From Chromera velia (lineage: Eukaryota; Sar; Chromeraceae), in NCBI GenBank assembly GCA_018398765.1, contig JAHBMJ010002056.1:1-22888 (forward strand): a stretch of DNA of 22,888 nt. Reading direction: 5' to 3'. This document shows positions 1-9,900 of this stretch, piece by piece (position 1 is the stretch's first letter; each line of letters opens with the position of its first letter). The position numbers and the translations under genes were made by a program. A model generated the notes under the pieces. That model was not told the origin of the DNA. It saw nothing but the letters and a program-made list of their open reading frames with translations, and made no database searches.

Positions 1-4
1 CATG

Positions 5-6
<2 letters not shown>

Positions 7-54
<48 letters not shown>

Positions 55-57
55 TGC
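7..57. repeat. (TG)n microsatellite
   Basis: Nearly pure TG dinucleotide run at the left edge, degrading into TGCG/TATG variants up to about 110. Reading frames through it give only Cys-Val repeats and are not treated as coding. Confidence 0.95.
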
Positions 58-110
58 GTGTATATGGTGTGCGTGCGTATGTATATGTGTATGCGTGTCT
101 GTCTGCGTGT

Positions 111-660
111 GCGTTTTTCACTCCCTTCATTCTGCCTCAGAAGGTGGATAGATGTGCATGGTCATCGGTAAGTTGCGCATGTGTGAGTGCTCCTGTCTAC
201 GCACCTGCTTTTCTCCTCTCTATGCCTTTCCTTCTGATTTTACTCCCCCCTTTACGCCTTTCCTCCTCCGCTCTCGCTCGTTATGCCCTAACAGTAACCT
301 CTTTTTGGCTTCTTGCGTCTGCTCTCATTTAACTCGCAAGGAGAGTATAGTACATTGTCTGTCGGGTGGGGTGACGACAAACTGTGTGTGCATGATTCGT
401 ATATTCGTTATAATGATGACTTCTTACACAAGCTTTCTTCATGCGAGAAACGATGAGAAACGGTCGGATGAAAGGGAGTCCTTACGCCAGATGGTTGCAT
501 TGAAATCAACTCAGATTGATCATATAATGATTATAATGTACGCTCCTCTCTCGGGCGCGTCTGCATCAGATCTATTTGTCCGTAATGTTATCCGATCGCA
601 TTTGTTCTCGCTCCTGACCCGCCTGTTCGATGTCTACCGCGGGGTGTTGCTAAGTGAATA
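111..660. other. Unassigned stretch, no gene seen
   Basis: Mixed-composition DNA. Open frames here are short, rich in Cys, Ser and Leu, and lack domain-like content or paired splice signals. I see no RNA gene and no repeat that continues from the TG tract. The composition changes sharply to AT-rich near 660. Confidence 0.5.
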
Positions 661-1128
661 ACTTTTGCTTATTCTAGCAAAAACCAACCAACTATGTATA
701 CGCCGCCCGGGAGCCTAGCGCTCTAACTAGGGTTAGGCATCCTCTAACGAACTTAGTGACCAGCTAACTATTTAAGTTTAGATTTAATTTACTAAGATAA
801 TTTGAATTCAGTTATTCTACTAAGCATTCATGTTGACATGATATTATACTTAAATATTTATTGATGTGTAATCGAAACTATATAAAAAAAATTATAAATA
901 CAATATTATGTATTATCATAATTGAATGTTAAAAGAACTCAAAAATTGAAATCTCCTGACACTGACATGTTTAGCTTCAATTTTTTCTTTAATATTAATT
1001 TTATCTTAAAAGAATTATGTTTTAAAGAATGTTTATAATATTTAAAGGTATATAAACAACGTTGAAATACTATAGAACATCCTATATTTCAAAGTCCGAA
1101 ATGATGTTAAAGTCCGGTAGGTCTCATT
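661..1128. other. AT-rich non-coding island
   Basis: Strongly AT-rich, with stops in all frames and short poly-A/T runs. It is flanked by GC-richer DNA and followed by the minisatellite. Similar islands occur at about 14220-14530, 19940-20170 and 21340-21960. They could be decayed mobile DNA, but I found no terminal repeats in this one. Confidence 0.6.
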
Positions 1129-1179
1129 ATGTCATTAATTTACTCACTCACTGTCTCACTTGCTCACTCACTTACTCCC

Positions 1180-2660
1180 TCATTTTCCCTGTCTCTCTTC
1201 GATCACTCACCCACATGCCCAAAGTTAACGGCTTCCATTAACACTCTCACATCCATACGCCCGAATGGCTTTTATTCACACACTCGTTCTCTCTGTCTCT
1301 CTTCGTTTATTTCTATTTACCCACAGGCCCTAGCGGCTTGAAGTTCTGTTTTCACACTGAGTCTCATTCTCTCTTAGTGACAGACTGTCTCTATTCATTC
1401 AAGTACCCACACGTCCATGCAAATATCTTCTGCTGACATGCTTGTGCGAGTCCTTATCCCTCTTCATTCACCCACACGCCCAACCGGCTCCTGTTCACCT
1501 AGCTTGTTCACACCGGTTCAGACACTCGCTTTCCTTGTCTGTGTTCATGCACCCACACCGTTGTGATACCCCAAACGGCTTCTCTTTATACACTCACTCT
1601 CCATGTCTCTCTTCATTATTCTTCATTGATTTACTGCATGAGGCCCAAGCGGCTTCTGTTCATACACTTGCTCTCCTTGTATCTCCTTGTCTCTCTTCAT
1701 TCACCCACACGCCCAAACGGCTTCTGTTCACACACTCACTCTCCCTGTCTCTCTTAATTCATCAGCAGGCCCAAGCGGCTTCTGTTCACGCACTTGATAT
1801 CTCTTCATTCATTCACAGGCCTAGCCATAGGCCCGAGCGGCTTTTGTTCAATGACACACAATTGATCCCTCTTCATTCATCCATGGGCTAGTCCACGGGC
1901 CCAAACGACTCCTGTTCCTAGCTTCTTTTCATATACTCGTTCTCCTTGTCTCTCTTTCTTCGCCTACACACCTAACCGGCTTCTGTTCATACACTCGCTC
2001 TCCTTGTATTTCCTTGTCTCCCTTCATTCACCCACACGCCCAAGCGGCTTCTATTCACACACTCTCCTTGTATTTCCTTGTCTCCTTTCATTCACCTACA
2101 CGCCCAAGCGGCTTCTGTTTACACACTTGCTCTCCTTGTATCTCCTTGTTTCCCTTCATTCACCCACATGGCCAAACGGCTTCTGTTCACACACTCGTTT
2201 TCCCTGTCTCTCTTCACTCATCCATAGGCCCAAGCGGCTTCTGTATGTTTCTGTTCATACACTTGATCTCTCTTCATTCATCCACAGGCCTAACCAGCGG
2301 CCCAAGCGGCTTTTCTTCAATGACACACAATTGATCTCTCTTCATTCATCCACGGGCCTAAGCAGCTTCTGTTTACATACTCGTTCTCCTTGTCTTGCCC
2401 GCACGCCCAAACGGCTTCTGTTCACAAACTTATACATACTCATAAACACGCTCGCTCTCTTCGTCTCTCTTCATTCATCCACCTGCAGGCCTAAGCGGAT
2501 TCTGTTACTGCACACACTTCCTTTCCATGCCCCTCTTTCTCCATACACCCGCACGCCCAAACATTCACCCACATGCCCAAACGGCTTCTGTTCACACACT
2601 TGCTTACCTAGCTTTATCCACAGGCCCAAACGGCTTCTGTTCATATCTCTCCCTCTTGAA
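1180..2660. repeat. Degenerate minisatellite, about 20 units
   Basis: The core AAGCGGCTTCTGTTCA (with AAACGGCTTCTG variants) recurs about every 55-90 bases, for example near 1648, 1718, 1976, 2045, 2107, 2175, 2411, 2580 and 2630. Cores are joined by CACACACTCGCTCTCC-type and TCTCTCTTCATTCATCCAC-type spacers. Spacing is irregular because spacers are gained or lost. Several frames stay open for long distances because the unit is pyrimidine-rich and poor in stops; that openness is a property of the repeat, not evidence of a gene. Confidence 0.9.
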
Positions 2661-2810
2661 CTCACCAAGCGCTGGACCCATACGCGGTGAGCCTCTCCAC
2701 AACATTTCAAAGCGAATACTACAGCATCCATAGCAACACACACTATATATAGACAGTATTTTGCGTCCCAAATCCTTAAGTGGAGATAGAAGGAAGTCAA
2801 GAAACCAGGT

Positions 2811-3265
2811 GCTGAAGAATGACAAGAGAGGCCAAGTAGAGAGAAAGAAGACAGGCAAAAAGAGGTTCCTGCAGATCAAATTATCCGTTTTTCCTCTTTG
2901 TCAAGCACACTCAGTCATGGTGCGGCTCACTCCTAACTCTGTAAGGCGGCATGTCTTAACTTGCCACTAAGTTTGGTAGCATAGTCAAACAACGGAGCAA
3001 TTCAGAACAGCTTCACTTAGATGGTGTGCTTTATCGCCTTCCTTGAAAACTACACAGATGATCGAATCTACGTACAATTCCCTTCCACGTGTGTTTTTAC
3101 ATATATATGTACCGATACATCAAGGTTAGACGCATGTTCGCCATGTACGCACTGTACAGTTGCCAGAAAGCGCGGATCCCGAAAGGCAAATGTAACCCGA
3201 TTTATTGGTAATTCGACTTTTTTTTTTCTATAGGTGCGGCTAAGGGCCTTAACAGATACCATGGC
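2811..3265. repeat. Tandem duplication, copy 1 (455 bp)
   Basis: First of two head-to-tail copies. It begins GCTGAAGAATGACAAG and ends GATACCATGGC. It aligns along its whole length with the adjacent copy, with 23 substitutions (about 95% identity), all transitions, and one fewer T in a poly-T run. The last part has a T-tract followed by CTATAG and then GTGCGG, which resembles a 3' splice site. No gene is recognised. A basic peptide frame (KNDKRGQVERKKTGKKR) lies across the start of both copies, so part of the unit could derive from an exon. Confidence 0.93.
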
Positions 3266-3721
3266 GCTGAAGAACGACAAGAGGGGCCAAGTAGAAAGAA
3301 AAAAGACGGGCAAAAAGAGGTTCCTGCAGATCAAATTATCCGTTTTTCCTCTTTGTCAAGCGTACTTAGTCGTGGTACGGCTCACTCCTAACTCTGTAAG
3401 GCGGCATGTCTTAACTTACCACTGAGTTTGGTAGCATAGTCAAACAACGGAGCAATTCAGAACAGCTTCACTTAGACGGTGTGCTTTATCGCCTTCCTTA
3501 AAAACTACACAGATGATCGAATCTACGTACAATTCCCCTCCACGTGTGTTTTTGCATATATATGTACCGATACATTAAGGTTAGACGCATGTTCGCCATG
3601 CATGCGCTGTACAGTTGCCGGAAAGCGCGGGTCCCGAAAGGCAAATGTAACCCGATTTATTGGTAATTCGACTTTTTTTTTTTCCATAGGTGCGGCTAAG
3701 GGCCTTAACAGATACCATGGC
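3266..3721. repeat. Tandem duplication, copy 2 (456 bp)
   Basis: Second copy, directly abutting the first. It begins GCTGAAGAACGACAAG and ends with the same GATACCATGGC; unique sequence follows. An ATG at 3261, just before the join, opens a 55-codon frame reading MALKNDKRGQVERKKTGKKR and then ending at TGA (3423-3425). The ATG at 3717 at the end of this copy opens only a 24-codon frame. The copy lies about 240 bases upstream of the start of the large gene at 3961, so it could hold 5' flanking or 5' untranslated sequence for that gene; this is inference. Confidence 0.93.
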
Positions 3722-3960
3722 AGGGGGCCACGGCAGCGACGGTTGGCCGGGACGCTTTTCAAGGCTGTTGCAAGTGCATTTCAATGAGTGAGGAGAAGTT
3801 TGAAAGATCTGGGAACAAGTTCACAAGTTGTCGTTTCTTTCTCTGTGCATCATTGTGTAACTTGCTCCATCTGTTTGTATGGAGATGCTTTGAGGCTGAG
3901 GATTCGGTTTCTTAGCGCTTTCTGCCTCTTTGGCATCCCTTCTTCACTTGAACGCTCAAG

Positions 3961-6805
3961 ATGACGGGAGACGAAGATGCAGTCCACCTTGCTCTAACTC
4001 TTTGCAAGCCCATACTTCCTCGCTGTGATGGTGCCAGTGGAGATCTGACGGCTGTGATCTCTGACTTGTCTGGCGACTCGCCTGATTGTGACATCAAGGA
4101 ACTCCCCTGTCTTGCTAAGAACTTCAAACTTTCCCCTTCATCTTCTCTTCGTGTGAGGCTGTTTCGAAATGGGCAGATCTTCTCTGAGAACTTCATTCCA
4201 CTCAAACACGTTGTGACTTTCGAGAAGGGTTTTGTCGCTTCTCAAAAGATCTGGTCCGTTTACGAGAGAAAAGTGTCACTTCTCTTGCCTTGCAGCTTGA
4301 TCCGTCTCTCCAAGCCGTGCCCTTCATGACCCACTTTCACCCTCTTTTTCCGCAGGTTAAAGCTGCACCGTACCGAGCAGGCTTCAGACTCTGGTGAAGA
4401 CCCTACTGACCAGGCAGATCAGGTGAGGAAAGTGTCAAGAAAGGCCCAGGAGTGGGGCAGAGAGAGGAAAAGAAAGGGGGCCAATTGATGCCCGTGCATC
4501 ATCTCTCTTTCACGACTTCCCTCTCCATCCTTTCTTCCTCTCTGCGCCCCTCCCCTTCCGTTCCCCTTCCATCCTTGACTCCCTTGAGGCTGTGCAGATC
4601 GAGGGCAACTACCAGACAGCCGTCAAGGGCGCCGCAGAACTCTGGGTCCCTAAAATTTGTGTCAGTCAGGGGAGAGACAGATTCCTCCTTTGCGTTCGAC
4701 GTTTGTCTTCTATTTCCTTCGGATTTGAAGAAGAAAGGCGGGCGTTTTCATTCTCTCGTAAGTCCTCAGAAGACCTCCAAACAGTAATCTCCCTGTTTGT
4801 TCCTCGATCTGCTGCTGTCCTGCCTTCAGGTGCTTATCAACAAGGCGAAAGAACGCCCTCAGGTTCGTTGCCTGATCTGGTTGTCTGTTCTCGTACTTTT
4901 CCCTGTTTCCCTTTTGCCTCTGTCTCTACTAGACTCTCTCTCGGCCTCCGTGTCTTCGCGTTTTTGCGTGCACCTATTGTCGCTTTCAAAGGAATGAAGA
5001 AGTCCCTCCGTAGTTTTTGCAGTCTCTTAGAGATGCGTTTCTCTGTCACTTTGCCGAGATGTTTTTTCTCGTCTTTTCTTTTCTTTTGTGTCCCTCGAAT
5101 CGACGTACAGCCCTCTCTCGTTCAACTCTCACAACTGGGTTTCCGCAGGTTCCCTTCTCCGCTGCCTCCACCACCCTCCCAACTCCCCTCGCCTCTTTCA
5201 GACAGCTGCATGGACAGGGACACGGAGGGGCAGGGGGGGAGGGGGGCAACCCGGCAACCTCAGCTCTCCGCCAGATACTGTTGCGGAAGAGCGAGGCCTC
5301 AGCCCTGCCTGTGGGGGCTCGAAGTCACGTAGGGGGTCTGCATTCCCATCACATGCACAGTGCAGGAGATGGGGGGCTCCAAGGCCGTGGGGGCGGGCCG
5401 TTGAGTGCTCCTGCTCTGTCTATGTGTTCGGATGATTTGCCCTCCGAGGCTGCGGCGCTAATTTTGAAAGAGAAGAAGAAAAACAAAGAAGAAGTTGCTG
5501 AGGGGGAGGCAGAGAGGGCAGTTGAGGGGCCAGAGGAAACTCAACACGAAGAGAAAGTGGTTGAAGAAGCTGATGATGCAGATGCAGCACAGGCAGGGCA
5601 GGAGGCAGAGGAGGCCCCTGAGGTAGTGGTTGACGAGACGGGTCTGAACAACACATCAGCAGCAGCATCAGGGGGAGGAGACGTTTCTCTACAGCAGCAA
5701 CAGAGAGGCGTGGGTGTGGGGGGCCCAGCTCAGCTCTACCGCAGCACTGTCTTGAACGTCATGAGCACAGGGGAGGAGGGCCGTGACGCACGCGACGCTG
5801 CAGAGAAGCGAAGAGACCTGATGGCATCCCTAGAGACGATCAAGATTGAGATGGATGAGAGTCAAAAGAAGGAAAGAGAGAAGAAGAAGGAGGGAGGAGA
5901 GGAGGTGCAGAAAGCAGGGGAGAAAAGTGGAGACAAAATGAGAGGAAGAGAGGGGCAGACAGGAGGCAAAGACGAGGCTGATCCTGAAGAAAATTCCTCC
6001 GCAAAAGAATCAGACAGTCAAATCGAAGAAGAGCTTCTTCTTGTCAGTTCGTTGTTCATTATTATCCCTTTTCTCCTTCCACATTTCCTTCGAGTCTTTC
6101 ACCTTTGAAGCAGAGTATCCTCACGCAAGAGAACTTTTTGTGTCCCTCGCGTCCCCTCTCTCCCTGAATGCGGTCCAACTCCACCCTTCATCTACGGCTT
6201 CTTCTTCACGTGTTGTTACATACTTACATATACGCATGCATGCATGCATGCCTATGTGTACAACCAGACTGCCCCCCCCCGTTTGAGTGCAGTCCGACTC
6301 TAGCGTCGACGGACGAGAGCCTGATGCTGCCTCCTCCCACAGACCGCACCCGCACCAACACCCTCAACATCCCCATCCTCATCACCAACAGGCCGCCATG
6401 CAGCCGCTGTCTGCGCACATGCAGCAGCAGGAGCAGTGGCTGCTGCGTGACAGCTACCACCAGCAGCAGCCTCCTCCCCGAGCGCGGTCCTTCGCTGCGC
6501 CTTCAGAGCGGGGGAGTCTCGGAGTACGCAGTGTGCTGAACAGGGTGTGCGGTCGGAGTGCTTTCGGGGGTTTGGGCGGGACTCTGCCTCTCCCTTCTGG
6601 CTCTTCTTCAGCAGCTGCAGGGACAGGGAGGGAGGGGGGGCTTTCCCTTGCCCAGCTGGCCCAAAACCTGGAGAGGATGCGAAATGAGGTTCGTTCGTTC
6701 GTTGGTCTCTCGCTCCCTGTGTCTCTCTTTCTGTCTGTCTCTCTTTCTCTCCGTCTCTCTCTCTCTCTTTCTGTCCCTCTTTCTGTCTGTCTCTCTTCCT
6801 CTCCG

Positions 6806-6854
<49 letters not shown>

Positions 6855-6887
6855 GTCCCTCTTTCTGTCTGTCTCTCTTCCTCTCCG

Positions 6888-6933
<46 letters not shown>

Positions 6934-9900
6934 NNNNCCCCCCCCCCCCCCCTCTCTCTATCCCTCCCTCTCTCTGTCTCTCCACACGTCTCTGTCAGTC
7001 TGTCTGTGTCTGCCTGCCTTCCAGCCTCTGTGGATCGTCAATTGTGCGTTCGTTCTTGTGTCTGCACACATATTCTTGATTTCGTGCCCTTCTGCGTCTC
7101 TGTACGGCGTGGCGACACATGATGGACGGATGCAGGTGATCAACTACCAGCAGATTGTGGACGACGAGCGTGCGTCGATGCTCGAGCAGATGTTCCGGAT
7201 GAAGGACTCGGTCCTCGAGGGGGGGGGTAAGGGGAAGGGAAAGGGGGCGGGGGGGGAAGGGGACAAGCAGTCGGAGGGTGTTGCAGACGGAGCAAAGGTC
7301 GAGACAGGCGATGCCAGAGCAGAGGTGGAGGAATGGAAACGGAACGAAGAACTCTGGCTGGCCGGTCTTCGTGATTTGACAGAGAAGCTGGGGAGTGTTG
7401 CAGAGAGTTTGCGGTCTCGGGGTGTTGCGGGGGATGCGATTCGTGCCCCCCTTCTCCCTATTCCCTCATTTGAACATCGGGATGTCGATTCCCTCTTGTC
7501 TCGTATGGAGATGTGTGTAGAGGTGGTGGGGTCCTCCGAGCGTCGTCGGGTGTGTTCGTCTCTGTCTCGTTTGTTTGACGAGGTGTCACTCAGAAGGAAG
7601 CTCGGGGCGTTCGCATCTCTCCGCTTGAGCGCATGTCAAGAGGCAGCTGCTGAGAAACTGGAGCCTGCGGTTGGCCGAGGTCTTCTGGTGTCTGCACTCC
7701 GTTGGCACGCGAAGTTTATCAAATCCGAGCGAGAGAGAACGAAGAGAGAGAAGGAGGAGGAGGAACAGTTCCGTCAACTGAGTCGGGAGAGGGCGGCGTT
7801 GGGCAGAGAGAGATTTGTCGAAGGGGAGGGAGAGGGGGGAGTGCTGGAAGGTCGGGAGGGGTCGATGGTGTCTCTCATGCGGCGGCGCTTCAACGCTGTG
7901 GGGGTGGAGGACATGAAGGCGCTGTCGAGATCCTATGACTCTCAGGTTCGTCCGTACGCCTACCGGGATTGTTTTTACTTTTCTTTCTTGCCTTTGTGCC
8001 CTTTCTGCTCTTCTTCTGTCTCTTTCATCACTCTCTGCGCCATCTCCATCTTCTTGCCTTTTGCTCACACAGGCAATAAATGATTCCGGCGTCAAACGAG
8101 AAAGCAAGAAGGAAGGGAAAGGAGGAAGCGAGAGGGCCCAGTGCCCTCACGACAGGCAGAAAGATCTTGTGGGCTTGCGATCTGTGTGTGTCAGTCAGCC
8201 AGCCAGTCAGACAGTCTCAAAGGGCTGTTCGTTCTTGCCGACCTATCTGTCTGCAGGCAAGCGAGGAAGATCCCGAGAACGCCGCTGGAGAGAGAGACGG
8301 TGTACTCGATCAGCCTGACGGTGGCCCGCGTGGAGTCCTCTCCTCCCTCAGGGCTGGGGGGGGGGACCGTGGGGAGTCTCTCCGTCTGTCCACCCTTCTG
8401 GCGTCTGTGAGAGAGGAGGAGGAAGAGGAAGAGGGGGGATGTGAGAGGGACAGAGATGGGAGGGAGAACGGGGAGGCAGCTGTCTCTGCTGGTGACGTGA
8501 GAGACGCCACGGATGCCGAAAAGGAGAAAGAAGAGGTGGAAATGGAGGCGGGGCGGTTGACTGCTCGAGCCTTGGACTTGTCAGTCCGTGAATGCATTTA
8601 TTTGTTGAATTGTATTCTTCCCCTTCTTGTTCTGCCTTTATGTTCTGGGAGTGATGTCCAGTAGCTCTGGTGCTTTCTTTCTCGAAAGATCAGTTGTACA
8701 CCTCGTTCTTGTTGCTTGTTCGTTGTGATGTGATTCATGTCGATTTTTCGTCTCCGCCTTTCCACTTGTTCTCTCGTTCTATGTTTCTGTGCTTTTCATT
8801 TTCCCCCCTCTTGTCTGTTGCTTGTCCTTCTTTCTGGCTGACTGCGTGTGGGCAGCCTCGACAGGGAAGAGGGGCGCGACGTAGCTGCAGCAGAGCGCAC
8901 CGCGAGCATGCAGACAGACAGTGTGGCACCCGCATTGGGCGTTCCGGTTGGAACCGGAACAGAAAGAGAGGGAGTGGGAGGAATGGCAGGGCAGTCCCCT
9001 GGGGGAGGAGACGGAGAGCGGCGTCTCCACGCTGTAGAGGCGACGTTGAACCGTTTGATGAGTTCCCTTTCAGAGAAGGAGAAGGAGAAAGACAGAGAAA
9101 CTCCAACGTCGTCTTCTTCCAGAGTTTTGGTCAGTCAGTGCGTGGGTGAGGGAGGAGAGGGCCTGTAGGAAGCGACTCACTCCCCCTTTGGGCTGGCTTC
9201 GATACAACCTACAGTCACACCTGAGGTGTTTCGATGCACCTGTATTTTCTTAGTCATCTCCCTTTCCGTTCCTTGATTTTTACTTCGAACGAATACAGAC
9301 AGACTGTCTCAACCGTCCTTAATGTTAAGTCTTGTCTCCCTTCTCTTTTCACCCACCGAAATCCTGGATGGCTTCATTCTTGATGGACTGGTGGATCGAT
9401 CACCTAGGTGCTCATGCCGTAATTCGATTGTTTGTCCCCACTGTGACGCACGCAGAGGAGGGATCCTGTCCATGTGGCAGCCCCCCCCGTTGTCTTCTAC
9501 ACCTCCGTGACAGGCGAGCGGGTACAGCTGCAGAGGCCTCCTGAGAACCTTCGTCCTGGGCTTCCGTTCCTCGCGAGGGGGTCCGTAGGGTCCTCTGAGG
9601 ATGCTGTCAGGGGTGATGGGGAAGACGAGCAAGACGATGACGACAGAGTTGACGACTCGACACCCGAATTGAGAAGCCTGCCCTCCGCCCAGACTGCCCG
9701 TGTCATTGGAGACAGGGGAGGGGTGGCACACCCATGGTACGGGGGGGGTCAGAGAGCAGGAGAGGAAAGGAGGTCTGTCTCTGTTATCGATAGGAGGGGT
9801 CCACCTCATACACCTAGTAACGGGACGGACCGGGAACATATTTCTTCGTCCTTCTCTATGGGTGTGGGGGGCAGACCCATGCCTCCCCCCCCTTTCTCAT

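Noticed and set aside
6..332. Open frame across the TG repeat
   Set aside because: It encodes Cys-Val repeats from a dinucleotide microsatellite with no domain-like continuation.
2004..2690. 228-codon open frame in the minisatellite
   Set aside because: The peptide is a direct readout of the repeat unit, several frames are equally open, and there is no conserved motif or splice support.
6287..8083. A single uninterrupted 598-codon exon
   Set aside because: The centre (6689-7135) is CT microsatellite with Ns, bounded by good donor and acceptor sites; the frame is open only because the tract lacks stops. Retention remains possible.
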